Source: CAVWSM01 sp963757805
Lineage (GTDB): Bacteria > Actinomycetota > Actinomycetes > Jiangellales > Jiangellaceae
NCBI GenBank assembly: GCA_963757805.1
Contig: CAVWSM010000019.1
Location: 183,181-247,180 of the forward strand
Length of the DNA: 64,000 nucleotides
Reading direction: 5' to 3'
The stretch's first letter is position 1. Every line of letters starts with the position of its first letter. Positions 46,391-55,161 of the stretch are shown in pieces. Both the position numbers and the translations under genes were made by a program. The notes below the pieces were generated by a model. That model ran no database searches and was not told where the DNA came from. It saw nothing but the letters and a program-made list of their open reading frames with translations.

Positions 46391-46671
46391 CACGGTTGAT
46401 GTATTACTCCGGTTGAGGGGTGCCGTTTGGCCTTCGGCTGATTGGTACCGGTGTTTCGGTTGATGGGTGACGCCTACTTCGGCTGATTGGTGACACTCCC
46501 CGGGTATGCGGGAGTTGAGTGTGGCTGAGCAGCGGTATCAGGCGGTGTTGGCGGTGATCGGCGACGGCGCCACGGTGACGGAGGTGGCGGCCCGGTTCGG
46601 GGTTGCCCGCAAGACCGTGCATGACTGGCTGGCCAAGTATGAGGCCGGTGGTCTGGAGGCCACGAGACCGC
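46391..46671 (+). mobile_element. IS481-type fragment: left end and transposase N-terminus
   Basis: Begins directly after the att copy. Four imperfect 22-23 bp iterations of a TTCGGYTGATKGGTGAC theme (from about 46410, 46433, 46455, 46478) precede a start at 46506. The frame encodes the IS481 N-terminal helix-turn-helix VAEQRYQAVLAVIGDGATVT with EVAARFGVARKTVHDWLAKY. Homology stops near 46670, where a truncated LuxR-type gene on the other strand begins. The DDE catalytic domain is absent. Confidence 0.65.
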
Positions 46672-47185
46672 GGCTGCGTAAGTCCAAGAAGTCTGGGCTG
46701 CTCGTCACGGGCTGGCGTCTGGTCGGCGATGTCGAGCCTAATCCTTGCCGCCTGCGCCAAATCGCGAATGCCCACCGACAACGGTTCGTGTTGGGCGGCC
46801 GCGAGCAATGCTTGGGTCAGCACCACTCGAAGGGCGGCCGATTCGTCCTTGACCGCCAGCATCGCCTCGGCCTGCCACCAGCCCGCGTACGCTGCCTGGT
46901 GCGGCATGCCCAGCGTGGCCCAGGCGTCAGTGGCTGCCGCCCACAACTCGGGAGCGTTGGTCAGGCTTCCACGGGCGTGCTCAGCGACAAACGTCAGTTT
47001 GAGCGCCGGTCGTGAACGGTGCCACGGGTGATCGGCGAACGGGTCGTCGGCCATTCCGGCCAGGTAGTTCTGCGACCAGGACTCTTGGTTCCCCTCGGAC
47101 GTGATGCTGGTCAGGTCCTGGCTGGCGATGTCGGCCTCGGCGCGGGCCAAGAGGACAAGCAGTTCGGCGGCAAGGACCAGCTCTT
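46672..47185 (-). pseudogene. Fragment of a LuxR-family (LAL) regulator
   Basis: Helical repeat region TEELVLAAELLVLLARAEAD, AELWAAATDAWATLGMPHQA-type sequence (APELWAAATDAWATLGMPHQ) and AAYAGWWQAEAMLAVKDESA end at RLDIADQ and LGLT, the point where a LuxR helix-turn-helix should begin. The IS481 piece replaces that DNA-binding domain and the N-terminal ATPase is missing too. Both ends are abrupt joins. Confidence 0.6.
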
Positions 47186-47590
47186 CGGTCGGCCGACGTA
47201 CTGCTGTACACCAGCCGCAAGCTCAGCCGCGCCGCAGACGCGGCTGGCAGCCTGGAGATCGCCCGCGCGGTTTCCGCTGCGGTCGTCCAGGTGATGCGCG
47301 GCGCACGGACTGCGAAGCCCGCCTGGGTCGTAGCCAAGGGCGGCATCACGTCGCACGACGTTGCCGTGCACGGTCTGGAGATCCGCCGCGCGGTTGTCCT
47401 CGGCCAGCTGCTGCCTGGGCAGGTGTCGGTGCTACGTCCGGTCGAGGCGGCGGCGGAGGTCATCGGCGTCCCGTACGTGGTGTTCGCGGGGAACGTCGGT
47501 GACGACACGACACTGGCCCAGGTCATCGCCGTGCTCCGAGGCCACGATGCGCGGCTGGCCTTCGGGGACCAGACCGAGCAGTGGGGTTGA
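47186..47590 (+). pseudogene. C-terminal half of a four-carbon acid sugar kinase (OtnK/DUF1537 family)
   Basis: SADVLLYTSRKLSRAADAAG, AWVVAKGGITSHDVAVHGLE (with the GGxTS nucleotide site) and VIGVPYVVFAGNVGDD plus LAQVIAVLRG match the C-terminal nucleotide-binding domain of DUF1537 kinases. The N-terminal substrate domain is absent, replaced by the regulator fragment. The next gene starts 4 bp after its stop, the usual order in threonate/erythronate catabolic operons. Confidence 0.7.
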
Positions 47591-47594
47591 TGAG

Positions 47595-48467
47595 ATGACT
47601 CGCGTTGGTTGGATTGGACTGGGGGCCATGGGTGCTCCAATGGCCGCACGCGTGGCCGGGTCAGGACTCGAAGTCACCGCATACGACATCGACCCGAGGA
47701 AGGCAGAGGCGCTCGCCGCCGACGGCGTGAAGGCTGCCTGGACGATTTCTGAGGCAAGCCGGGAGATCGACGTGCTCGCGGTGATGGTGGCCACGCCCTC
47801 ACAGGTCGAGTCGGTGCTGTTCGGCGACGACCCCGCGACGGCCGTCCTGAGTCCTGGTGCAGTGGTGTTGGTCATGGCCACGGTTGGGCCGGTCGCCGTC
47901 CGACGTTGGGCCGACCGTTTGGCGAGCCATGGTGTTCTGCTCGTGGACGCACCCGTGTCGGGCGGTGTCGGCAGGGCGGCAGGCGGTGACCTCCTTGTCA
48001 TGGCGAGCGGGGCCCAACCTGCGGTGTCGAAGGTCGGTCCGGTGCTGGACGCGCTGGCGGGCACCACTCGCGTCGTGGGAACCGAGCCAGGGGACGGCCA
48101 GAAGGTCAAGCTCGTCAATCAGCTGCTTTGCGGCGTTCACATCGCCGCAGCAGCAGAGGCGCTCGCCTTCGCCGAGGCGATGAACCTCGACCCGCAGACC
48201 ACATGGGACGTCGTCCGGCACGGCGCCGCCGCATCGTTCATGCTCGACGACCGCGGCGAACGCATGGTGCACAACTCTTTCGATGAGGTGAAGAGTGCGC
48301 TCGACATCTTCGTTAAGGACATGGGTCTGGTGCTGGACACCGCCCGACAGCACGACCAGGTCTCCCCGATAGCCAGCGCAGCCAACCAGGTCTACCTCGC
48401 GGGGCATCACGCCGGTCTCGGCCGACGAGATGACTCCTCCGTCATCGAGGTCCTGCGCGGCCACTAA
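47595..48467 (+). CDS. NAD(P)-dependent 3-hydroxyacid dehydrogenase (GarR/LtnD/HIBADH family)
   Basis: 290 residues from an ATG at 47595. N-terminal GWIGLGAMGAPMAARV Rossmann motif, the substrate motif VDAPVSGGVGRAAGG, and the catalytic Lys in GQKVKLVNQLLCG. With an adjacent DUF1537 kinase remnant, the best guess is L-threonate or D-erythronate 2-dehydrogenase activity (LtnD type). The kinase it would feed is broken, so the pathway cannot be complete from this locus. Confidence 0.88.
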   Translation: MTRVGWIGLGAMGAPMAARVAGSGLEVTAYDIDPRKAEALAADGVKAAWTISEASREIDVLAVMVATPSQVESVLFGDDPATAVLSPGAVVLVMATVGPVAVRRWADRLASHGVLLVDAPVSGGVGRAAGGDLLVMASGAQPAVSKVGPVLDALAGTTRVVGTEPGDGQKVKLVNQLLCGVHIAAAAEALAFAEAMNLDPQTTWDVVRHGAAASFMLDDRGERMVHNSFDEVKSALDIFVKDMGLVLDTARQHDQVSPIASAANQVYLAGHHAGLGRRDDSSVIEVLRGH

Positions 48468-48637
48468 CCACGCGGACTTTGCGTTCCGGGTGAGCGGTGC
48501 CGCGATGTTGATCAGGCCATGCAGAATTCCCGCGACCAGTCGTGAACTGTTCTCGGTGGCTCCAGGACGCCACCACCGGAGGAGTCGGCGATTGGGGATA
48601 CCCGCTAGCCATTCGCGTGACTGTGGCACAGGCGTGG

Positions 48638-50764
48638 TCAGGCCGGGGAGAGTTCATCGAGGTCCCGCTCTTGACTCTCGCCGACGATCTCGATCTGGTC
48701 GCCGATTCCCCGCAGCGACGCCAACGCACCGTCTGCGCGCAGCAAGGCTCGCTGGTCCCCGAGGCGCAGTTTGTCTATCTCGAGCCGTCCGTAGCGCGAT
48801 GGCCATGACGGCTCCAGGCGCACGGTCCCCCGCGGAACGTCCGGATCCAGGCGCAGCAACGTACGCAGAGTCTGCAGCGGTGCGGCCGCCGCCCACGCCT
48901 GCGGCGAGCAAGACGTGGGATACGGCAACGGCGTCGGGTAGTCGTCACGCGAGAAGCCGCAGAACAGCTCAGGCAGCTGCCCCTCGAAGGCCGACGCCGC
49001 ATCGAGGATCCCCTCCGCCACCCGCTGTGCCTCGGCCACGAACCCGTACCGCATCAGGCCTGCAGCTACGAGCGCGTTGTCGTGCGGCCACACCGACCCG
49101 TTGTGGTAGCTCATCGGGTTGTACCTCGCCATCGACGACGCCAACGTCCGCACACCCCACCCGGTGAACATCTCCGGCGACATCAGATGCGCCATCACAG
49201 ACGCCGCATGGTCGTCGGAGACGATCCCCGACCACAGGCAATGCCCGATGTTCGAGGTCAAGGAGTCGATCGGTTGCTTGTCCCGGTCGAGCCCTACCGC
49301 GAAGTAGCCCCGGTCAGGCAACCAGAAGCGCTCGTTGAAAGCAGCCTTCAACTCCGCCGCCCGAGACCCCCAGAGCTCGGCTGCGAAGACGTCGCCAGCG
49401 TTGTCAGCGATCTCGGAGCGCGCGATGTACGCCGCGTACACGTACCCCTGCACCTCGCACAGAGCGATCGGCGCCGAAGCTAGCCGACCGTCCGCGAAGT
49501 TGATCCCGTCGTACGAATCCTTCCAGCCTTGGTTGAGCAACCCGTGCTCGGTCGCGCGTTCGTACTCCACGAAGCCGTCACCATCACGGTCGCCGTTTTC
49601 CCGCACCCACTCCAACGCACGGTCTGCGGCCGGCAACAATGCGGGCACCGCAGTCGGCGCGACACCCCAACGGTGCAGCTCGCCGAGCAGCACGACGAAC
49701 AGCGGCGTCGCGTCCGCCGTGCCGTAATACACGCTGCCGCCGCCACGGGTCAGTGGGAAGTTCACACCGACGCGGGCCTCGTGCAGGATGCGTCCGGGCT
49801 GCTCCTCCGAGGCGGCGTCGACCTTCGTGCCCTGGTACCGCGCGAGTCGTTGGAGCGTCCCCACGGCGAGAGTCGGCTCCAGACAGATCGACATGTACGA
49901 GGTCAGCAGCGAGTCGCGGCCGAACAGCGCCATGAACCACGGGGCGCCTGCCGCGACCGCGAACTCCCCTGGGTGCTCAGGGTCGATCAGCCGCAGGGAC
50001 CCCAGGTCGTCGAGGCTGCGCAGCAACGTCTCGGAAAGTGCGGGGTCGCCGGTGGTGATTAGGTGCGGGCTCTCCGTACGCCAGGCACGCAACCGCACCG
50101 CAGGCGGCGACTCCTGCCATGGCAAGCCCAGCGGAAACTCCACGTTCGCGCCGCGTCCATGGATGCTCGGCTGTACGAGGACGCTGGCCGTCCACTCGCC
50201 TTGCGCGCCTATCTTCGCGTCGAACGAGAGGCCGTCATGCGTCGCCAGACCTCCCTCGGCGATGACGAAGATGCCCCGCCGCCCCGCCCCGCTCGACCAC
50301 CCGATGTCCAGGCCGCCATCGCGCACCTCGACAGTGTGCGCCCCGTTCGGTCGTACGCGGTGCTCTTTGACGGCGAAGACGTCTGCGAAGTCGGCCGCCA
50401 CGTCGAGACTCAGCCGCACCGTCACGGGCTCTTGGCCAAGGTTGCGAAGGCGGATGTCCTCGCGCATGCCCTCGCCCACGAACCTCGCACGCTCCACCAA
50501 CAGCTCTGTCTGCGAGCCCTGCGGAGGTACACGGGCGAGGAACGTCGCGCGGTACGGGTCCTCCTGCAAAACCATGAGCGGCTGTGTCGTACGCCCGTCG
50601 AGCAGCAGCCGCCACCCGGACAAGATGCGTACGTCACGGAAGAACAAGCCCTGAGCCTCGTCGGCATTGATCTGACCGGAGTAGGCGGACACGCAGAAGG
50701 TCGAGCCCTCCACGAGCGTCACGTTGCCGGCGACCTGCGTCGCTGGCTCGACCTCATGTTCCAT
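48638..50764 (-). CDS. Glycogen-debranching-type glycosidase (GDE N-terminal domain plus six-hairpin domain)
   Basis: 708 residues from an ATG at 50764. The N-terminal beta domain starts VTLVEGSTFCVSAYSGQINA and DEAQGLFFRDVRILSGWRL; the C-terminal alpha/alpha barrel has PWFMALFGRDSLLTSYMS, NQGWKDSYDGI and SYHNGSVWPHDNALVAAGLM. This is the amylo-alpha-1,6-glucosidase-like family common in actinomycetes. It is cytoplasmic, with no signal peptide. The start is 6 bp after the glycosyltransferase stop, so the two are one operon. Confidence 0.9.
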   Translation of the reverse strand: MEHEVEPATQVAGNVTLVEGSTFCVSAYSGQINADEAQGLFFRDVRILSGWRLLLDGRTTQPLMVLQEDPYRATFLARVPPQGSQTELLVERARFVGEGMREDIRLRNLGQEPVTVRLSLDVAADFADVFAVKEHRVRPNGAHTVEVRDGGLDIGWSSGAGRRGIFVIAEGGLATHDGLSFDAKIGAQGEWTASVLVQPSIHGRGANVEFPLGLPWQESPPAVRLRAWRTESPHLITTGDPALSETLLRSLDDLGSLRLIDPEHPGEFAVAAGAPWFMALFGRDSLLTSYMSICLEPTLAVGTLQRLARYQGTKVDAASEEQPGRILHEARVGVNFPLTRGGGSVYYGTADATPLFVVLLGELHRWGVAPTAVPALLPAADRALEWVRENGDRDGDGFVEYERATEHGLLNQGWKDSYDGINFADGRLASAPIALCEVQGYVYAAYIARSEIADNAGDVFAAELWGSRAAELKAAFNERFWLPDRGYFAVGLDRDKQPIDSLTSNIGHCLWSGIVSDDHAASVMAHLMSPEMFTGWGVRTLASSMARYNPMSYHNGSVWPHDNALVAAGLMRYGFVAEAQRVAEGILDAASAFEGQLPELFCGFSRDDYPTPLPYPTSCSPQAWAAAAPLQTLRTLLRLDPDVPRGTVRLEPSWPSRYGRLEIDKLRLGDQRALLRADGALASLRGIGDQIEIVGESQERDLDELSPA

Positions 50765-50770
50765 TGGCGC

Positions 50771-51877
50771 TCACGCGATGGCCGCGATCCCCTTGGGACT
50801 GCGGAGGGCGTGCTCGAAGGGTATGACGACGGCCGGCATCGTGTTCGTGAGCCCTGCGTACACAGCTTCGTACGCCTTCGCGACGCTGTCGACGGCGAAC
50901 CGCGCTTGGACGTGCTCGCGGCAGGCCTTGGGATCGATGTCCCCAACCATTCGGACAGCCGCAACCATCTCCTCATCGTCGGCGACGAGGAAGCCGCTCG
51001 TGCCATGCGCGACGATTTCGGGAGCTGCGCCCTCGTCGAACGCGATCACCGGGGTTCCGCACGCCAAGGCCTCGACCATGACCATGCCGAATGGCTCGTT
51101 CCACCTGATGGGCATGAGCAGCGCTGTCGCGTGGGCGAAGAGGCTGCGCTTGATGTCGCCGCCGATCTCCCCGACGTACTGCACCTGGTCCTGGTCGACA
51201 TGCGGTTGTACGTGGTCCCGGAAGTACTGCTCCTGGCCGGGCTGGATCGGACCAGCCAGGATGATGCGCCTGTTGGCACGCCTGGCCGCCTTGATCGCGC
51301 GGTCGGCGCCCTTGGTGGGGTGCATGCGGCCGACCCAGAGCAGGTAGTCGTCCTTGACCGGCATGAAGGGCCACGCGTCGACGTCGATGGGGTTGGGGAT
51401 GACGTCGTGGACCCTCATCCCTTGCGGCGCCGAGGCTTTCTGCGCCTCGCTGATGCCGACGATGTGCCCCTTGTGGCCGTGCTGGGAGTAGAACTGCGAC
51501 GTGGACGGTACGAACGGGCCATGCAGGGTGTGCACGACCGGTACGTCGATGCGGTTGGCCATCGCGAGCGCTGTGAAGCCGCAATGGTCGTGGATGACGT
51601 CGAAGGGTTTGAACCGGCTTGCATCGTCGACGCGGTCTAAGACCCGCGCGACGTGGTCGGCCTCGATCATCGCCGAGCCGATCTCATCCTCATGACCCTC
51701 GGGGAGCACGTGCTGGACCATGGCCGCAGATCGCGACCCCGGCGCGGCGTACAACGTGACCTCGTGACCGCGCGCCACCAAACCGTCGCACAGCAGGTCG
51801 ACCACGTGCTCGATTCCGCCGTAACCGGAGGGAGGTACTGAGATCCAGGGTGGTGCGAGCATCGCGATCTTGGTCAA
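50771..51877 (-). CDS. GT4-family glycosyltransferase
   Basis: 368 residues from an ATG at 51877. GT-B fold: PPSGYGGIEHVVDLLCDGL (acceptor loop), FDVIHDHCGF, LLWVGRMHPTKGADRAIKAA (nucleotide-sugar domain) and the E-x7-E motif NEPFGMVMVEALACGTPVIA. A retaining glycosyltransferase, first gene of the operon with the debranching-type glycosidase, which suggests synthesis and trimming of a glucan or glycoconjugate. Confidence 0.9.
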   Translation of the reverse strand: MTKIAMLAPPWISVPPSGYGGIEHVVDLLCDGLVARGHEVTLYAAPGSRSAAMVQHVLPEGHEDEIGSAMIEADHVARVLDRVDDASRFKPFDVIHDHCGFTALAMANRIDVPVVHTLHGPFVPSTSQFYSQHGHKGHIVGISEAQKASAPQGMRVHDVIPNPIDVDAWPFMPVKDDYLLWVGRMHPTKGADRAIKAARRANRRIILAGPIQPGQEQYFRDHVQPHVDQDQVQYVGEIGGDIKRSLFAHATALLMPIRWNEPFGMVMVEALACGTPVIAFDEGAAPEIVAHGTSGFLVADDEEMVAAVRMVGDIDPKACREHVQARFAVDSVAKAYEAVYAGLTNTMPAVVIPFEHALRSPKGIAAIA

Positions 51878-52196
51878 GTCGGGTCCTGCCCGTTATGGGA
51901 TATCCCTACCGGGACCGCGAAGCGAGGGATGACCCCTGTACCCACCATTAGGATACGCCCGCGCATCGACGTTCCTGACCACTCAGGTCAAAGGGTGCTG
52001 GCGAGACGCACAGCGTGTTGGCCTCAATAGTCTGCACTCGCACTGTCGACGGTGCATGACACAGCCCAGACCGAAGCCGCGCGCCGCCAGTGCGAGCTGA
52101 CCTCATCCAGGCTCACGTCCAACTATTCGTGTATTACCAATTGGCGACATTCGGTGGACCCCGGTTGTCACCGTCCGCTGCCACAGCAGGTACGTG
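51878..52196. other. Upstream region of the GT4 operon, no gene
   Basis: Contains the presumed promoter of the glycosyltransferase operon (reverse strand). No coding frame or RNA recognised. Confidence 0.3.
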
Positions 52197-52325
52197 ACGG
52201 CCCCAGCTGTGCGGATCAGCGTCGAGCAGCGAATAGCCCGGTTGGGCCGCCGACACCATCTCGCTCGCTGTTGTGGCGGCGGATCCGGTCGAGCTGGCAC
52301 GCGACCTGGTGACGCTCCATCCGGC
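52197..52325 (+). pseudogene. 5' fragment of a second HTH_42 (YcaQ/AlkZ-like) gene
   Basis: VRISVEQRIARLGRRHHLA and, after a frame change, AADPVELARDLVTLHPAV match the first 40 residues of the intact gene at 22103 (LRITTEQRRARLGRRHFLA, DPVELTRGLVALHATDP). Nothing downstream continues the match. Confidence 0.6.
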
Positions 52326-52511
52326 TGTTGCGGGCGTTCCCGCTGGGATGCCTGAGCTCGCTCCGTCGCAGAGAGTGCGTCGCTCATCCGCCCGGGTCTG
52401 GCGCTCCAAGCGCGCGGACGGTGAGTACTGAAGGGCGACGACGGGCGCGGGCATCCACTAGAGGCCAAAACTGGCGAAGATTCGGTGTGGCACGGGCGTT
52501 GGAGGTGGAGC

Positions 52512-52925
52512 ATGGGCGAGCGGGATGACTTCCTTGACTAGGTCGGGTCTGGCCTCAAGGACGCCGAGGGAGCGCTGCTCAACGGGGACGCTGCGCCTCG
52601 GTTCGCCATCTGGTCCTACAAGGATCCAGTCACAGTGCTGGGTGCGTGGATGTCGGGCCGCGGCCGCCAGGAGTTCGGCGACATCTTCCGTCAGCTTGAA
52701 AGCGCCTTCTCGAGCTGCACCTCGTACTCGCACGAAGTTATCGCAGCCGACGTGCACGAAGACATGGCCTACACCGTCGGCTACGAGCACACGCGGGCGT
52801 CTGTCACCGGAGAACCACGGCAATACTCCTTGCGGGTGACGCAGATCTATCGCCGCGAGAATGGGGAGTGGAAGGTCGCGCAGCGCCACGCGGACACACT
52901 GCCGGAGCGCGCGAGGTCGGAGTAG
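52512..52925 (+). pseudogene. SnoaL/DUF4440-like NTF2-fold gene with an in-frame amber codon
   Basis: ATG at 52512 with GGAGGTGGAGC upstream gives MGERDDFLD, a TAG at 52539-52541, then an uninterrupted frame VGSGLKDAEGALLNGDAAPR, DIFRQLESAFSSCTSYSHEV, YEHTRASVTGEPRQYSLRVT and GEWKVAQRHADTLP to a stop at 52923. The fold and 137-residue length fit a SnoaL_3/DUF4440 protein. No usable restart lies between the TAG and the conserved domain. Confidence 0.7.
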
Positions 52926-53855
52926 ACATAGCCATCCGAACAGTGGCCGCGTATGCGGATCTTCGAACGGGGGGAGGGGGTTGGGACACAACATCACCGG
53001 CTGACCCAGGCGCGACCACCGCTCCATGTCAGGCGCGGCCACCAAGCCGGATCGAAGCCGGTCACCGGCGGTGGGCCTACCGTGACGATCGCGGCCGTTG
53101 GGCCACGTCATGCGGTTGTCCGGTCCTGCCGCGAACCCGGAGTCACGGTACGAGTCGGAAACCAAGAAGCAGGCCATTCAGATGCATGGCTCGAACTGCG
53201 TCTGCCCCTGACCATCGCCGACTTGAACCTCGTCGAGGCCGGCGGCGAATGGACAGTTCGACGCGGCAGAACACGGACAGCTGCTGCACCCAGACGCGCC
53301 ACACGGTCGAGTGGACCCGGTGGCCCGGGCCGGCCAGTTCCTCGTGGACGCGCTGATGGCCCCGACGAGCCCGGATTCTGGTACGCGAGCCGCAGGATCG
53401 GCCCGCGCACCCCCGACCCTCGTCGGGGACGAACGGGCCGGCGGTGCGGACCGGTCGGCTTCCGCGCAATGAGCTCGCGGTGCCAGGCTAGAGGGTGGCG
53501 GGGGTGACGAGGAACGCGCCCCAACTCAACCCCGGCAGCAGCCGCGGACAGCGGCACCCGATCGGGCGTGCGACGTGACGGCGCAGCACCGCGACCTGAA
53601 ACCGTAACGTCATAGCTCGACGTCCGTGGCGGAGTCCCCGCGCACCCTCAGCACACGATCGGGTCCGCCGCGCGTCGGTTCATGGAGTGCATCAGCGACC
53701 AGAACGCGACCACACGGTCTGCCCCGATCAAGATCCTCGAAGCCGGTGAACCGGTAGGTCAACCACCGAATCGACGTTTGTGACACCCAACGGCGGGCAC
53801 GACGCGTCCGCGGGCCGTTCCCGGCGGCGGGCGGTGTCGGTGGGCGTAGGTTGTT
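52926..53855. other. 930-bp stretch without a supported gene
   Basis: Frames on both strands overlap each other and contain no motif. One plus-strand frame (about 53225-53470, HGQLLHPDAPHGRVDPVARA) has plausible composition but no start with a ribosome site. Confidence 0.35.
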
Positions 53856-54086
53856 GTGGTGGACGAGGCGCAGTACCCGCTGTGGACCGTCCATATCGCC
53901 GACGTGGTGGACCGCCACCGGGGGCAGGTGTGCGCCCGGTGCGGCGAGGCAATTGCCGAGCCGGGAGTTACCTGGCCGCGGGGCCGGCTCGTGGCCATCC
54001 GCCACCTGAGGCGCCGATTCGAGGTCCGGCTCATCGATGCCCGCGACGATCTGCTGGAAGACGAGCGACAGTGCGGCGGGCAGTAG
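53856..54086 (+). CDS. Small hypothetical protein with a CxxC pair
   Basis: 76 residues from a GTG at 53856. VDRHRGQVCARCGEAIAEPG contains CARC, a possible half zinc ribbon. The rest is charged. No family recognised and no strong ribosome site. Confidence 0.4.
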   Translation: MVDEAQYPLWTVHIADVVDRHRGQVCARCGEAIAEPGVTWPRGRLVAIRHLRRRFEVRLIDARDDLLEDERQCGGQ

Positions 54087-54598
54087 CCATCGCGGGTAAG
54101 CGGTGGGCGAGGAGCTCTCCGATGAGTGGAGATTCGAGTCGCCTACGGCACGCTTGACCCTGCGGCCCCTTTGGTTCGGACGCCGGTCGGTAGTGGATGG
54201 ACCTCGAAGGCGGGGGTTATGGCTGCTGCGATCGGGCGGGATCGAGGCCGGATCGGGGCGAGGTCGGGGATCAGTGACAGCTTCGCAACGAACATCTGAA
54301 GTTCGGGACCGGCTCGTTCAGCAGGACGCCGCTCGCATACAAGTTTGTGGCGAGTACCAGTTCTAGGTCTTTCCCTGGTGGTGGCAGCGGCGAGCATCTC
54401 CTCGACGGGTTTGGATGCGACACACCTTTCGCGCCGCTCGGGATCACACGGTTCGCAGGCGGCATCGTCGTGCAACTTGTACGGCCCTAAGTGACGGGCG
54501 GTCTGCATGGGCAAGCTAGGTCAGGGTCGCTCCGGTCATCGTTGGGAGCATGAGGCAGCCCATCTTCTGCGGCGGGTCGGGGAGAGGACTGGACAGCA
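54087..54598. other. No gene recognised
   Basis: Low coding signal on both strands. The A/T content rises slightly around 54290-54380. Nothing nameable. Confidence 0.3.
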
Positions 54599-54625
54599 GG
54601 AAGGGCCCGCAGTGCGGGCCCTTCC
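54599..54625 (-). terminator. Strong hairpin downstream of the ABM-like gene
   Basis: GGAAGGGCCCGC (54599-54610) and GCGGGCCCTTCC (54614-54625) form a perfect 12-bp stem with a 3-nt loop, 19 bp past the stop codon of the reverse-strand gene. Confidence 0.75.
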
Positions 54626-54644
54626 CGTTGTAGCCGTGGAGCTG

Positions 54645-54959
54645 TTACACCTTGGCGAGACCGCTCGTCTTATGCACGAGCACCTCTCCGACGGTGATCT
54701 TGGGCGCGTTCGGGAGCGCAGTCTCGAGCTTCTCCTCGCGCACCCAGGTGGCTGCGGCGCGGGTTGACTCGTCGGCCTGTGCCGAGGTCTCGAAGAAGCC
54801 GATGGAGCTCATGACGCCGTTGCCGGCCTCGATCAGGTAGTAGCCGCTGAAGCCCGGCAGCCTGCTCAGGCGGGGCAGCAGGTTATCGCCAACGTTCTTG
54901 ACGAGCTCCTGGGTGCGAGCCTGGTCGATTCCCTCGTAGCGTCGGATGGTTGCGTGCAT
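54645..54959 (-). CDS. Antibiotic biosynthesis monooxygenase (ABM)-fold protein
   Basis: 104 residues from an ATG at 54959. MHATIRRYEGIDQARTQELV, LPGFSGYYLIEAGNGVMSSI and IGFFETSAQADESTRAAATW show the dimeric ferredoxin-like ABM fold. Most such proteins in actinomycetes are uncharacterised. It is divergent from the hypothetical gene at 55162 with about 200 bp between. Confidence 0.8.
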   Translation of the reverse strand: MHATIRRYEGIDQARTQELVKNVGDNLLPRLSRLPGFSGYYLIEAGNGVMSSIGFFETSAQADESTRAAATWVREEKLETALPNAPKITVGEVLVHKTSGLAKV

Positions 54960-55105
54960 GTGGGGCTCCCAACCTCTTCGTTCAGGTGGAGAACTCGGTT
55001 GAGTTCTCCCGGTGCACTCAGGCCCGTGTGAAAGTCGAAGAGCGGGTTCGGAGCCTCAAGGGCTTCCGTCTGGTTTCTGGCGCATTCTCGAGTGTAGCAG
55101 ACTTC

Positions 55106-55134
55106 TTGACGACGTATATTTACGTGACTACGTT
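55106..55134 (+). promoter_or_regulatory. Candidate sigma-70-type promoter
   Basis: TTGACG (55106-55111), 17 bp, TACGTT (55129-55134), in a locally AT-rich patch, 27 bp before the GTG start of the next gene. Confidence 0.5.
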
Positions 55135-55161
55135 TTCTACCGTACCGACGTAGGAGTCACG

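Noticed and set aside
50063..51640. 525-residue plus-strand frame antisense to the glycosyltransferase and glycosidase
   Set aside because: No domain; the reverse strand carries two well-conserved enzymes.
52458..53177. 239-residue reverse-strand frame
   Set aside because: Antisense to the SnoaL-like gene, whose NTF2 motifs are clear apart from one TAG.
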